From Faecalicatena contorta (lineage in GTDB: Bacteria > Bacillota > Clostridia > Lachnospirales > Lachnospiraceae), in NCBI RefSeq assembly GCF_003149105.1, contig NZ_QGDS01000003.1, positions 94,179 through 158,178 of the forward strand: DNA of 64,000 bases. The letters run 5' to 3'. Below the pieces are notes generated by a model. The model saw only the letters and a list, made by a program, of their open reading frames with translations, was not told the DNA's origin and made no database searches. A program made the translations under genes and the position numbers. Shown here in pieces: positions 1 to 8,912 of this stretch. Within the stretch, counting starts at the first letter, position 1, and every line of letters begins with the position of its first letter.

Positions 1-59
1 AAAAGGTGTACCTTTTTAACACTCAGAACAACTTGGTAATCGTTCTATATTCATTTACA

Positions 60-110
60 AAAGGAGGATGCCCCTCAAGTCATCTCATGACTTATGGAGT
101 ATCCTCCTTT
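60..110 (+). terminator. Hairpin terminator at left edge
   Basis: The arms AAAGGAGGAT and ATCCTCCTTT (60-69 and 101-110) enclose a second stem, AAGTCAT/ATGACTT. A short T-rich run follows on the plus strand. It probably ends a gene lying left of the window. Confidence 0.55.
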
Positions 111-122
111 ATTGTATGATAC

Positions 123-165
123 AAAAAAATGCTGCACATCCTCTTATTTAAGAGACTGTGCAGCG
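123..165 (-). terminator. Rho-independent terminator of purA
   Basis: Read on the minus strand, the GCTGCACA/TGTGCAGC stem with an inner CTCTT/AAGAG pairing runs straight into seven T residues (A-run at 123-129). It lies just downstream of the purA stop. A second GC-rich hairpin, GCGGCCTtacAGGCCGC (171-187), lies between the two. Confidence 0.8.
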
Positions 166-199
166 AACACGCGGCCTTACAGGCCGCACTTTATTCTAT

Positions 200-1480
200 T
201 TATTTATTCCGGTAAACGATATCTTCTCGTCCGGGACCATTGCTAATCAGAGTAATCGGATATCCAATTTCCTGTTCTACAAACTCAATATATTTTCTGC
301 AATTTTCCGGTAAGTCATCATATTTCTTAATTCCGCGGATATCGCATTTCCAGCCTGGAAGTGTCTTTAACACTGGTTTTGCCTTCTCAAGCAGGTGCGT
401 AACCGGGAATTCAGTTGTCACTTCCCCGTTAATTTCATATCCAACACATACCGGAATCTCATCCAGATACCCCAATACATCAAGGACTGTAAAGGCTACG
501 TCTGTTGTTCCCTGCATTCTGCAGCCATATTTGGATGCAACACAGTCGAACCATCCCATACGCCTCGGACGTCCGGTTGTTGCACCGTACTCTCCGCCGT
601 CACCGCCGCGGCGTCTTAGCTCGTCTGCTTCCCCGCCAAAAATCTCACTTACAAATGCGCCCGCTCCGACTGCACTGGAATATGCTTTACACACTGTAAT
701 AATCTCTTTGATTTCATAAGGAGGAATTCCCGCTCCGATTGCACCATAAGCAGCCAATGTAGAGGAAGATGTAACCATGGGATAAATACCGTGGTCCGGG
801 TCCTTAAGAGATCCAAGCTGTCCCTCCAGCAAAACATTCTTGCCTTCCTTCAGTGCATTATGCAAATACAGAGAAACATCACACACATAAGGCGCTACCA
901 TTTCTTTATATTCTTTCAGCTCTTTATATAAATCGTCAGGATGAATCAATGGCTTGTGGTATAAATGTTCCAGCATTACATTTTTCTGTTCTGCTATGCG
1001 TACTACTTTTTCCTTCAGCACCTCATCGTCAAACAATTCGCTGACCTGAAAACCTATTTTTGCATATTTATCAGAATAAAATGGTGCAATTCCGGACTTT
1101 GTAGAACCAAAGGATTTTCCGGCCAATCTTTCTTCCTCATATGCATCAAAACTTTTGTGATACGACATTACTATCTGTGCTCTGTCAGATACCAAAATTT
1201 TTGGTTCTGGAACACCCTGATCAACAATTGACTGGATTTCTTTAAATAAAACAGGAATATCCAATGCTACACCATTACCAATAATACTGGTTGTATGGTC
1301 ATAAAACACTCCGGATGGCAGTGTATGCAGTGCAAATTTTCCATAATCATTGATGATTGTATGGCCTGCATTTGCTCCCCCCTGAAAACGAACGATGATA
1401 TCAGCTTCTTTCCCAAGCATATCTGTAATCTTACCTTTTCCCTCATCGCCCCAGTTAGCACCTACTACTGCTTTTACCAT
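200..1480 (-). CDS. purA: Adenylosuccinate synthetase
   Basis: Joins IMP and aspartate using GTP in the first committed step from IMP to AMP; cytoplasmic. The N-terminal P-loop GDEGKGK (residues 11-17) carries the catalytic Asp12, and GHT at 39-41 carries the second catalytic residue, His40. DHGIYPMVTSSS and the C-terminal TTGRPRRMGWFD signature are both present. The length (426 aa) is normal for the family. The ATG is preceded by AGGAGGG at about 7 bases. The gene is monocistronic, with its own terminator downstream and a long spacer upstream that it shares with a divergent small gene and a 37-bp palindrome. Confidence 0.97.
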   Translation of the reverse strand: MVKAVVGANWGDEGKGKITDMLGKEADIIVRFQGGANAGHTIINDYGKFALHTLPSGVFYDHTTSIIGNGVALDIPVLFKEIQSIVDQGVPEPKILVSDRAQIVMSYHKSFDAYEEERLAGKSFGSTKSGIAPFYSDKYAKIGFQVSELFDDEVLKEKVVRIAEQKNVMLEHLYHKPLIHPDDLYKELKEYKEMVAPYVCDVSLYLHNALKEGKNVLLEGQLGSLKDPDHGIYPMVTSSSTLAAYGAIGAGIPPYEIKEIITVCKAYSSAVGAGAFVSEIFGGEADELRRRGGDGGEYGATTGRPRRMGWFDCVASKYGCRMQGTTDVAFTVLDVLGYLDEIPVCVGYEINGEVTTEFPVTHLLEKAKPVLKTLPGWKCDIRGIKKYDDLPENCRKYIEFVEQEIGYPITLISNGPGREDIVYRNK

Positions 1481-1602
1481 TTCGAACCCTCCTGCGTATA
1501 TTGTCGCTTTTAAAACTGCATTAGCGTTTCTTATAAATAAACCGCCTTATGAATTATACTATACTTTTCTCATTATGTAAAATATTATTTCATTTTTCTT
1601 AG

Positions 1603-1639
1603 TATACTTCTTAAAGATTACTAATCTTCAAGAAGTATA
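1603..1639. repeat. 37-bp palindrome, copy 1 of 3
   Basis: The arms TATACTTCTT and AAGAAGTATA continue inward as an almost perfect palindrome with one mismatch. It lies in the purA/small-gene divergent spacer. Related decayed copies lie at 3507-3541 and 5441-5476. It may be a regulator operator or a dispersed palindromic element. Confidence 0.75.
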
Positions 1640-1672
1640 GCTTAATAAATATCACATAATTTTTTTACATTG

Positions 1673-1701
1673 TTGTAATTATGTCCAAAAAGTATTACAA
1701 T
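1673..1701 (+). promoter_or_regulatory. Candidate sigma-A promoter
   Basis: TTGTAA (1673-1678) and TACAAT (1696-1701) are separated by 17 bp and lie about 45 bp before the TTG-start small membrane gene. Confidence 0.45.
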
Positions 1702-1746
1702 AGAAGCTAGGTTCAACTACTATCCCACAGAAAGGAGACTTATACA

Positions 1747-2028
1747 TTGAAAAAGTATTTAAAATGGTTCATAAGTCTTGCAGCCATTGGTTCTGCAATT
1801 GGCCTTATCATAGCTTATTTCTGTAAAGGAAGATGCAGCAGCAGTTGCTGTGATGACAGCCAGGACCTTACAGAAGATGAGGATTTTGACTTGGACAGCG
1901 ATTTACAGCCTGTTCCTGACAGGGAGTATGTCCCGCTGAACAAAACATCTGACGCCGCTTCGGATAGCAGCACAGAAGAGGCTTCAGAAGAAAAGGCTAA
2001 AGAAGAGCCTTCTGGTGAAAGCAAATAG
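1747..2028 (+). CDS. Small membrane-anchored acidic protein, unknown function
   Basis: A 93-residue protein that I do not recognise. A lysine-containing start and one hydrophobic helix (about residues 8-25) are followed by CKGRCSSSCC and then a very acidic, Ser/Glu-rich tail without hydrophobic stretches. The likely topology is one N-terminal membrane anchor with a disordered tail. The start is TTG: AAAGGAG lies 9 bases upstream and no ATG is near. A hairpin terminator follows at once, so it is monocistronic. Confidence 0.7.
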   Translation: MKKYLKWFISLAAIGSAIGLIIAYFCKGRCSSSCCDDSQDLTEDEDFDLDSDLQPVPDREYVPLNKTSDAASDSSTEEASEEKAKEEPSGESK

Positions 2029-2045
2029 TAACTTGATTATTCTCA

Positions 2046-2075
2046 CAGGACCAGGCGGCAGCCTTTGGTCCTGTT
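2046..2075 (+). terminator. Terminator between convergent genes
   Basis: CAGGACCA and TGGTCCTG form an 8-bp stem followed by TTTGTCT. It separates the small membrane gene from the convergent MocR gene and may work both ways. Confidence 0.65.
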
Positions 2076-2078
2076 TGT

Positions 2079-3476
2079 CTATCTCCATGCCTCTTCCAGA
2101 ATTGTCACTGCTTCCTTTATTTTCTCTTCATTCATATTGGCATATCCAAGCAGTATAGTTGCCTGTCTTTTTTTCTGAGGCTCTACAAAATATTCCGTCA
2201 ATCCATAAACCTTTACTCCCCTCGCTTCCGCTCTTTCTGTCAGCTCATCTTCTGACATTCCATTTTGGAAACGAAGCAGCAGATGCACCCCTGCATTTTC
2301 TCCCGATACCTGGCAGAGGTCCTGCATATTCTTCAGACAGTTAAGCAGCACGTCGTGTCTGCTTTTGTACAAAGCTCTTGTTTTATTCAGGTGGCGCTCA
2401 TAATATCCTTCTTCTATGAACTTCTTCAAGATCATCTGATCCACTTTTGAGACAGTAGAATTCAAAAAACTGCTTCTTTCCTGATATAAAGAAAGCAGCG
2501 GCTTTGGAAGCACCATGTAGCTCATTCTGATTGCCGGTGCAATGGATTTCGAAAATGTTCCCATATAAATTACTTTGTCATGGTTATCGTAGCCCTGAAG
2601 TGCCGGGATTGGTTTTCCTTTATAGCGGAATTCACTGTCGTAATCATCCTCTATAATGTAGCGGAATTCTTTCTCATTTGCCCACTTTAAAAGTGCCAGA
2701 CGTCTTTTAATCGGCATGACAATCCCCAGCGGATACTGGTGGGAAGGCATCACAAACGCAATGTCGGCCTGTGACTCCGTAAGCTTATTGATTTCCATCC
2801 CTTTGGAATCCATGTCCACAGTACAAACCTCATAAGAAAGGTTTTTAAAAAGCCTGTACGCCTGTTTATATGTGGGATTTTCCAGGGCAACCTTATGGTT
2901 CTGTCCAATAACTGTCGTCAGCAGCATCAGCAGATAGTCATTTCCCGCACCTACAATAATCTGCTCAGGCCCGCAATTGACACCTCTGGCCTGATGCAGA
3001 TAATGGCAGATGGCATTTCGAAGCCCATACTCTCCCTGCGGCTCACCCAGGCGGAACATCTCGGCCTTATCGTCCAAAAGGCAGTCTTTTGAAAGTCTGC
3101 GCCATACATTATAAGGGAAGCTTTTTAAATCTACTCCATTAGGTGTAAAGTCATATTCATACTGCTTCTCAGCTTTAACAGGCTGTTCCTGAACCGGTTT
3201 AAAAATACGGTTTAACTGATAGAGTTCTTCTATCTGTGCCACAAAATATCCCCGGTATGGCTCCGCCTCCACATATCCTTCGGACAAAAGCTGCTCATAT
3301 GCCAGCTCCACCGTACTTCTGCTGACTTCCAAATACCTGCTCAGAGCTCGGGTGGAGGGCAGCTTCTCTCCACTTTGGAGTCTTTTGCTTTGGATATCCT
3401 TTTTAATATAATTATAAATCTGTTCATACAAAGGAATTTTTGAGCCTGGTTGAAGGTTTATCGTCAATTCATTCAT
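2079..3476 (-). CDS. MocR/PdxR-family transcriptional regulator (GntR + aminotransferase fold)
   Basis: A GntR winged helix (about residues 8-75; KLPSTRALSRYLEVSRSTVELAYEQL) is joined to a fold-type I aminotransferase domain (about 110-460). GTFSKSIAPAIRMSY carries the expected PLP lysine. Family members sense PLP and a ligand; many control vitamin B6 or GABA genes, but the target here is unknown. I start at ATG 3476 because GGAG lies 8 bases upstream; an upstream GTG (3485) overlaps that ribosome site. A decayed palindrome (3507-3541) lies just upstream and could be its operator. Confidence 0.9.
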   Translation of the reverse strand: MNELTINLQPGSKIPLYEQIYNYIKKDIQSKRLQSGEKLPSTRALSRYLEVSRSTVELAYEQLLSEGYVEAEPYRGYFVAQIEELYQLNRIFKPVQEQPVKAEKQYEYDFTPNGVDLKSFPYNVWRRLSKDCLLDDKAEMFRLGEPQGEYGLRNAICHYLHQARGVNCGPEQIIVGAGNDYLLMLLTTVIGQNHKVALENPTYKQAYRLFKNLSYEVCTVDMDSKGMEINKLTESQADIAFVMPSHQYPLGIVMPIKRRLALLKWANEKEFRYIIEDDYDSEFRYKGKPIPALQGYDNHDKVIYMGTFSKSIAPAIRMSYMVLPKPLLSLYQERSSFLNSTVSKVDQMILKKFIEEGYYERHLNKTRALYKSRHDVLLNCLKNMQDLCQVSGENAGVHLLLRFQNGMSEDELTERAEARGVKVYGLTEYFVEPQKKRQATILLGYANMNEEKIKEAVTILEEAWR

Positions 3477-3506
3477 TTTATGCACTCCATACTTATGCGC
3501 TTAACT

Positions 3507-3541
3507 TACACTTCTTGAATTACTAATGTTCAAGAAGGTAC
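3507..3541. repeat. Palindrome, copy 2 of 3
   Basis: CTTCTTGAA (3511-3519) and TTCAAGAAG (3529-3537) are perfect 9-bp arms around TTACTAATG. It sits directly upstream of the MocR-type gene and matches the 1603 and 5441 copies. Confidence 0.75.
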
Positions 3542-3562
3542 AGATGTTTCCTTTTACACAAA

Positions 3563-3589
3563 AGGCAGGCTTCTTGACAAGGCCTGCCT
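3563..3589 (-). terminator. Terminator of glnS
   Basis: The stem AGGCAGGC/GCCTGCCT is followed on the minus strand by TTTTGTG. It lies ten bases past the glnS stop. Confidence 0.75.
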
Positions 3590-3598
3590 ATTGCTTGT

Positions 3599-5266
3599 TT
3601 ACTTAGGTAATTTAAAAGAACTCTTGAGAGAAACAATCCGGTTAAATACAAGTGCATCCGGACTGGAATCCTTTGCATCAATACAGAAGTACCCATTTCT
3701 CACAAACTGAAAACTGTCAGTAGGTTCAGCCCCATCAAAACTTGGCTCCACATAACAGTCCTTCAGAACTGTCAGGGAGTTAGGATTTAAATTCAGAGAG
3801 CCGTCTTCTTTATTGTATACGCCCTTCTCCTCATCCACTAAGTTCTCATAAAGGCGTACCTCCGCCTTCACTGCATAGGGAGCCGGTACCCAGTGAATGG
3901 TTCCCTTCACTTTTCTTCCTGTAAAACCTCCGCCACATTTCGTCTCCGGGTCATAGGTACAGTGGACCTCTGTTACGTTCCCGTTTTCATCCTTTACGAA
4001 GCTTTCGCACTTCACAAAATATGCATGCATCAGCCGCACTTCATTTCCCGGGAAAAGGCGGAAATATTTTTTAGGGGGCTCCTCCATAAAATCTTCTCTT
4101 TCTATATAAAGCTCCCGGCAAAACGGTACTTTCCTGCTGCCCAGCTCTTCATTTTCCAGGTTATTCGCTACATCCAGATACTCAACCTGTCCTTCCGGAT
4201 AATTATCAATCACCAGTTTAATAGGGTCCAATACCGCCATCATACGGGCTTTCTTCATCTTCAGGTCCTCACGGATGCAGTATTCCAGCATTGCATAATC
4301 CACGGAACTCTGACTTTTAGATACGCCACACAAATCAATAAACATCTTAATAGATTCGGGAGTAAATCCTCTCCTCCGCAGTGCTGCAATAGATACAAGA
4401 CGCGGGTCATCCCAGCCGTCTACGATGTTATCTTCCACTAATTTTTTAATGTAACGCTTTCCAGTCACCACATTTGTCAGGTACAGCTTTGCAAACTCAA
4501 TCTGTCTCGGCGGCTGTTCAAATTCACACTCTTTCACAACCCAGTCATATAAAGGCCTGTGATCTTCAAATTCCAGGGTACAGATAGAATGTGTGATTCC
4601 TTCAATTGCATCTTCCAATGGATGAGCATAATCATACATGGGATAAATGCACCACTTATCCCCTGTGTTATGATGTGATATATGGGCAACACGGTAAATA
4701 ATCGGATCTCTCATATTAATATTGGGTGATGCCATATCAATCTTTGCCCGCAGAACTTTTTCTCCATCCTTATATTTTCCGTCCTTCATAGCCTGAAACA
4801 GCTCCAGGTTTTCTTCAACAGAACGGTTCCTGTATGGGCTGTCCTTTCCCACCTCGGTCAGGGTTCCCCTGTACTCACGGATTTCTTCCGGTGAAAGATC
4901 ACACACATAAGCCTTTCCTTTTTTTATTAACTTCAATGCAAATTCATACATTTGCTCAAAATAATCAGATGCAAAATACAAATGGTCCTTCCAGTCAGCT
5001 CCCAGCCACTGAATGTCATCTTTGATAGAATCTACAAACTCCACCTTTTCTTTTGTAGGGTTCGTATCATCAAAACGCATATGGAACGTCCCGTTATATT
5101 TCTGTGCCAGACCATAATTCAAAAGAATCGACTTGGCATGTCCAATATGAAGATATCCATTCGGCTCAGGCGGGAACCTCGTGCTCACATGATCGTACAC
5201 TCCCTCTGCCAGGTCTTTATCTATTTCCTGTTCAATAAAATTCTTTGAAATTGTTTCGTTTTCCAT
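3599..5266 (-). CDS. glnS: Glutaminyl-tRNA synthetase
   Basis: Charges tRNA-Gln with glutamine and ATP. The class I signature [15 protein letters not shown] (HIGH box) is near residue 30, with MRFDDTNP and WDDPRL following. The C-terminal beta-barrel anticodon-binding domains are present, ending [10 protein letters not shown]. The segment aligned with the usual MSKRKL loop reads TGKRYI, so the KMSKS equivalent is divergent. I start at ATG 5266 (MENETISKN), which has GAGGAGG 5 bases upstream; a longer open frame (to 5317) has no ribosome site. Monocistronic, with its own terminator. Confidence 0.95.
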   Translation of the reverse strand: MENETISKNFIEQEIDKDLAEGVYDHVSTRFPPEPNGYLHIGHAKSILLNYGLAQKYNGTFHMRFDDTNPTKEKVEFVDSIKDDIQWLGADWKDHLYFASDYFEQMYEFALKLIKKGKAYVCDLSPEEIREYRGTLTEVGKDSPYRNRSVEENLELFQAMKDGKYKDGEKVLRAKIDMASPNINMRDPIIYRVAHISHHNTGDKWCIYPMYDYAHPLEDAIEGITHSICTLEFEDHRPLYDWVVKECEFEQPPRQIEFAKLYLTNVVTGKRYIKKLVEDNIVDGWDDPRLVSIAALRRRGFTPESIKMFIDLCGVSKSQSSVDYAMLEYCIREDLKMKKARMMAVLDPIKLVIDNYPEGQVEYLDVANNLENEELGSRKVPFCRELYIEREDFMEEPPKKYFRLFPGNEVRLMHAYFVKCESFVKDENGNVTEVHCTYDPETKCGGGFTGRKVKGTIHWVPAPYAVKAEVRLYENLVDEEKGVYNKEDGSLNLNPNSLTVLKDCYVEPSFDGAEPTDSFQFVRNGYFCIDAKDSSPDALVFNRIVSLKSSFKLPK

Positions 5267-5378
5267 TGTTTCCTCCTCAAATACTAGCATTCTGCCCATT
5301 ATCTTACCACAAAACACATACTACGACAAGAACTGTGTCTGCAATATTTTCAGTCCTCTAATCGCCGGGCACAAAACT

Positions 5379-5426
5379 CAAGGGGACGTTTTAAACACTT
5401 GTGCGTTTAAGACGTCCCCTTGTTTT
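5379..5426. terminator. Long bidirectional terminator hairpin
   Basis: CAAGGGGACGT (5379-5389) pairs with ACGTCCCCTTG (5412-5422), with an inner TTTAAAC/GTTTAA stem. TTTTC follows on plus and a T-rich run on minus. It lies between glnS and the gene at 5486, and resembles the CAAGGGGGACAG palindrome at 14710. Confidence 0.7.
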
Positions 5427-5440
5427 CTTCGACAAGAAAC

Positions 5441-5476
5441 TATACTTCTTGAACATTAATAGTCCAGGAAGGCATA
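5441..5476. repeat. Palindrome, copy 3 of 3
   Basis: TATACTTCTTGAACATTA, then an eroded right arm (CCAGGAAGGCATA). It is the most decayed copy of the element at 1603 and 3507, and lies just downstream of the hypothetical gene. Confidence 0.65.
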
Positions 5477-5485
5477 CTTATTGAA

Positions 5486-5830
5486 CTACACCGTCTGTTC
5501 CAGCCTCAGATAATCTTCTATATTAGCAATCAGTTGGAGGAACCTGCAGTCCAGTTCCGCCTTCTCCTTGGGGCTGCCAGCCTGAATATTAAACCCTGGA
5601 ATTCCCAACAGCATATGATTTGCACATCTCCAATCTCTTTTTAAAATCTGTTCCATCTGCTCCCATCCCTCATACTTGACAAGAAGGCAAATTTCCAGGT
5701 TGTGCTTCATATTTTCGACAGATTTGTAAAAATACGGAATTTCCTCTACCTGCAATCCTTGTATAAATTCCAGTAATTCCTCTAAACATTTTCTGAGTGG
5801 AACAAATTCTTCTCTTTCCAGGCTTTTCAT
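5486..5830 (-). CDS. Hypothetical protein, 114 aa
   Basis: I do not recognise a family. The protein is mostly helical and Leu/Glu-rich, starting MKSLEREEFVPLRKCLEELL, with no signal peptide or membrane segment and three scattered cysteines. The ATG has a GGGGG ribosome site 6 bases upstream. It stands alone between a terminator/palindrome pair and a divergent membrane gene. Confidence 0.65.
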   Translation of the reverse strand: MKSLEREEFVPLRKCLEELLEFIQGLQVEEIPYFYKSVENMKHNLEICLLVKYEGWEQMEQILKRDWRCANHMLLGIPGFNIQAGSPKEKAELDCRFLQLIANIEDYLRLEQTV

Positions 5831-6062
5831 GATAACCCCCTCAGCCTGTACCGGAAAACCACCTTAATATTTCTGTATTATACCACAAGCTCATGTAAAT
5901 CACATTGTTTTGCATTATCTTATTACAAAATTCGACAAATTGTTGCCAGTCCTCATTTTTTTTAATTTCTTAAAAATATTTGTGAATATCTTAGAATATA
6001 ATGTGCATACTAGGATATATTTGAAAATTTTATGATAAAGTATTTCTTTGGAGGCTGCTATA

Positions 6063-6584
6063 ATGAAACCTTTTTCCCGAAAATTTAAAAAGCTATACAT
6101 CAGTACACTGATTGGTGTTCTTTTTGTCTGTGCTTTGGGGACACTGCTCCACTTTGTTTATCATTGGAGTCATGACCACTTTATTGTAGGGTTAATTGCT
6201 CCTGTAAATGAGTCTGTTTGGGAGCACATGAAGATGGTATACTTTCCTATATTGCTTTTTTTCATAATAGAATACCTCTTCCTATTCAAGCCTTATTCTT
6301 ATCTCCTTCGTGCCGATTTGGCGGGTATATTGGCAGGTACTTTACTAATCCCGGTTCTATTCTACACTTATACCGGCTTTCTTGGGAAGAATATTTTACT
6401 GCTGGACATCCTGACTTTCATTATCAGTTCGATTTTTGCTTTTTATGTCCGATACCGTTCTTTATTGTCTTCAAAACGTAAACGATATACTTTCGTTTAT
6501 TTCATCTGTGTACTGGTCCTGGGGGTATGCTTTTTGATTTTCACCTATTATCCGCCGGATATCGCCCTGTTTACTCCTTTTTAA
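6063..6584 (+). CDS. DUF6512-like integral membrane protein
   Basis: A 173-residue polytopic membrane protein with about five hydrophobic segments. LHFVYHWSHDHFIVGLIAP followed by VNESVWEHMKMVYFP resembles what I recall of DUF6512, a Firmicute family of unknown function. The ATG at 6063 has GGAGG 7 bases upstream; an upstream in-frame TTG (6048) overlaps that site and is unlikely. Monocistronic, convergent with the LiaF-like gene. Confidence 0.8.
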   Translation: MKPFSRKFKKLYISTLIGVLFVCALGTLLHFVYHWSHDHFIVGLIAPVNESVWEHMKMVYFPILLFFIIEYLFLFKPYSYLLRADLAGILAGTLLIPVLFYTYTGFLGKNILLLDILTFIISSIFAFYVRYRSLLSSKRKRYTFVYFICVLVLGVCFLIFTYYPPDIALFTPF

Positions 6585-6604
6585 TTGCCAAAACTGTGTT
6601 TCAC

Positions 6605-7297
6605 CTAGACATAAATAATCGTAACACCCGCAAAGCTTACTGTTCCAGTTAAAATTAGAGTTACTGATCCGCCCTGTTCATAGCGCCCCTTTTCATCCAC
6701 TCCGCCAAAAGAAGCATTCAACTGGTTTATCACTTTCCAGTTTCTTGGGACATATAATTCTACGCCTCCAAAAGAATTTTCCAGATGAACCACTGCCTCA
6801 CCTCCCGGTACAACCGCATGGTCGAAGTATACCTTCATAGCGCCAAAAGAACATTTCAGACTGGCAGCTTTAAAATCCTCAGAGTCAATATACTTAATAC
6901 TGGAACCAAAACTGGTTTCCATTTTCAACTCGTTCCCATCCATCGTCTCAATCTCCTCAAATCTGTCATTAAAGTGTGACGAATACCATTTATGTTTAGG
7001 ATGGTACATAAATGAAATCCCTATACTTCCCAACAAGGCTGCACACAAAACTGTCCACGGGGTCAGTGCTGTAATTCCAAGGGGCTCCGCATAAATAATA
7101 CATAAAAATGCTGCTGAGAACAAAACCCCCGGAACATTTTTGTGTAAGACACTCTTAATCAGCGTTGCAGCAAATATTACAGATAAAAGCAGCATCCCTA
7201 TGCTGATTTCCGTATTTAAAAATCCCATCTTGCTGATAACCAGCAGTACCGCCCCAAAGATAAAAAATATTCCCCAAAACAATCTTTCCTTTTTCAT
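6605..7297 (-). CDS. LiaF-like membrane protein (cell-wall stress type)
   Basis: Four hydrophobic segments in the first 110 residues resemble the LiaF/DUF5668 transmembrane module. A cytoplasmic beta-rich domain follows (FGSSIKYID, FGAMKVYFD, FGGVELYVP, FGGVDEKG), the repeated FGG pattern of LiaF/VraT C-termini. LiaF proteins usually restrain a cell-envelope response. The ATG at 7297 uses GAGG lying inside the last codons of the upstream LytTR gene, so the two are probably translationally coupled. By analogy it could be the membrane partner of that regulator; this is inference. Confidence 0.75.
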   Translation of the reverse strand: MKKERLFWGIFFIFGAVLLVISKMGFLNTEISIGMLLLSVIFAATLIKSVLHKNVPGVLFSAAFLCIIYAEPLGITALTPWTVLCAALLGSIGISFMYHPKHKWYSSHFNDRFEEIETMDGNELKMETSFGSSIKYIDSEDFKAASLKCSFGAMKVYFDHAVVPGGEAVVHLENSFGGVELYVPRNWKVINQLNASFGGVDEKGRYEQGGSVTLILTGTVSFAGVTIIYV

Positions 7298-7302
7298 CGT
7301 CA

Positions 7303-7755
7303 TTACCTCTTTTCTTCCAGCCGGTTGCGAAGCGGCTTATAATAATATCTGGAAACATATACCTGCTTATGTGTATCTTTAAACTGTACAACACAGGAAG
7401 TGGATACGGAACGGTTAATCGAATAAATGCACCGGACATTCAGTATGGTAGATTTAGACACCCTCATAAAATACCCCGGAAGGATTTCCTCCAGCTCATA
7501 CAAACGGTGCTTAATCAAGTAGATATCACCTGCAGTGTGTGCATGGATAGCCTTGCCGTCAGTTTCAAAAAACAGAATTTCCGTAAGAGGCAGGTAATAT
7601 TCTGTCTCATCTTTATGAAACACAATTCTCTGCTCCTGTTTGGAAATCTCACTCAACGCTCTTTGAATCTGCTGCACCTGTTCATTTAGGCTGCTGCCTC
7701 TTACAATGACCTCTTCCTCTATTAAGTTCTCGTCAATCTCAATTCGTATTTTCAT
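7303..7755 (-). CDS. LytTR-family DNA-binding regulator
   Basis: A 150-residue protein without a receiver domain. The first 50 residues are polar and helical; residues 50-148 form a LytTR domain (YLPLTEILFFETDGKAIHAH, LPGYFMRVSKSTILNV, YVSRYYYKPLRNRL). Stand-alone LytTR proteins of this size are often paired with a membrane gene that controls them. Here the partner is the LiaF-like gene 5 bp downstream. A GGGAAG ribosome site precedes the ATG. Confidence 0.88.
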   Translation of the reverse strand: MKIRIEIDENLIEEEVIVRGSSLNEQVQQIQRALSEISKQEQRIVFHKDETEYYLPLTEILFFETDGKAIHAHTAGDIYLIKHRLYELEEILPGYFMRVSKSTILNVRCIYSINRSVSTSCVVQFKDTHKQVYVSRYYYKPLRNRLEEKR

Positions 7756-7937
7756 GTCGCTTCCCTCTCCACGCCTTTATCTAATCACATATTCCCCGCC
7801 TTGTAAATATAGAAGGCGTATGTGGTAAAAAAAGCAAATCAAGTGGTTATTTTTTCCCCTTAAAAGGAGACTGGACTTTATTTCAACAACAGTATAAAAT
7901 AAACAATGTATAGACTGCAACATATAAGGAGGGCAAC

Positions 7938-8384
7938 ATGAAATTTGTTATACAGAGGGTGACAGAAGCATCGGTAACCACAGAAGGAGAGACTATTGGT
8001 AAAATAGAAAAGGGGTTCCTTGTCCTGATTGGAATTTCGGACAGTGATACAACAGAAATTGCAGACAAGCTCATCCGAAAAATGACTGGCCTTAGAATCT
8101 TTGAGGATGAGAATGGAAAGACGAATCTTTCCCTGTCTGATGTAGACGGCAGCCTTCTTCTTATATCCCAATTCACGCTTTATGCGAACTGTAAAAAGGG
8201 TAACCGCCCCAGCTTCATTGAGGCAGGGCAGCCGGATATGGCAAATTCCCTCTACGAATATATCATTGAAAAGAGTAAAGAAGCCGTCCCCGTTGTTCAG
8301 ACCGGAAGCTTTGGAGCCGAGATGAAGGTCAGTCTGGTCAACGACGGACCATTTACAATAATACTGGATTCCGAACAACTCTAA
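7938..8384 (+). CDS. dtd: D-aminoacyl-tRNA deacylase
   Basis: Hydrolyses D-Tyr-tRNA and other D-aminoacyl-tRNAs (and Gly-tRNA-Ala), protecting translation. The cross-subunit motifs are both present: [17 protein letters not shown] (about residues 77-93) and NDGPFTIIL near the C-terminus. At 148 aa it has the standard length. AAGGAGG lies 6 bases before the ATG. Divergent from the LytTR operon. Confidence 0.96.
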   Translation: MKFVIQRVTEASVTTEGETIGKIEKGFLVLIGISDSDTTEIADKLIRKMTGLRIFEDENGKTNLSLSDVDGSLLLISQFTLYANCKKGNRPSFIEAGQPDMANSLYEYIIEKSKEAVPVVQTGSFGAEMKVSLVNDGPFTIILDSEQL

Positions 8385-8507
8385 ACAATTTTACCTTCAA
8401 TGCTTACACCTGTTACAGTTCAGACATAAATTTGATTCTATTTCTCTCCATCCTGATCTAGCATAATCTGCATAGTTGAGCTGTAACAAAGTTTTTAATA
8501 AATCCTA

Positions 8508-8537
8508 TTGACAATGCTAGTGATTTTAGTGTATATT
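8508..8537 (+). promoter_or_regulatory. Promoter of tRNA-Thr
   Basis: Consensus TTGACA (8508-8513) and TATATT (8532-8537) are separated by 18 bp and lie about 35 bp before the tRNA. Confidence 0.75.
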
Positions 8538-8571
8538 AACAATGTTGCGTATGATTTATGCACAGTATTAT

Positions 8572-8644
8572 GCTGTTGTGGCTCAGTCGGTAGAGCGTCG
8601 CCTTGGTAAGGCGGAGGTCGGCGGTTCAAATCCGCTCAACAGCT
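8572..8644 (+). tRNA. tRNA-Thr (GGT anticodon)
   Basis: A complete cloverleaf: acceptor GCTGTTG/CAACAGC, D-arm with GGCTCAGTCGGTAGAGC, anticodon loop TTGGTAA (anticodon GGT), and T-loop TTCAAAT. The discriminator is T and CCA is not encoded. Confidence 0.95.
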
Positions 8645-8650
8645 GCTTTT

Positions 8651-8696
8651 AGAGAGACTTTCAAAGGTTTTATCCTTTGAAAGTCTCTCTTTTTAT
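8651..8696 (+). terminator. Terminator of tRNA-Thr
   Basis: A perfect 17-bp stem (8651-8667 with 8674-8690) and six-base loop are followed by TTTTATTT. Confidence 0.92.
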
Positions 8697-8730
8697 TTAA
8701 AATCTAGTCTTTCATATTTGCGTGGATTGT

Positions 8731-8777
8731 ATGATTTCGCCAAAGACGGAAGGTGGTGCAAATCCACTCAGCGGCTT
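8731..8777 (+). pseudogene. tRNA-like 3' fragment
   Basis: TCGCC, a short gap, AGGTGGTG and CAAATCCACTCAGCGGC recall the anticodon-arm to acceptor half of the tRNA-Thr 160 bp upstream (TCGCC, AGGTCGGCGG, CAAATCCGCTCAACAGC). No 5' half is visible. It may be a decayed duplicate or an old integration scar. Confidence 0.4.
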
Positions 8778-8912
8778 TAGCCTATCTGCAAAATCATTAA
8801 GCCTTGCTTATTAAGGCGGGGTATGATATAGATATATTATAGGAACCTGCTGACATTATCTATACTACTATTTGTAATAGTTGATAGGTATTAAGTAGAA
8901 TAGGAGGTCACA

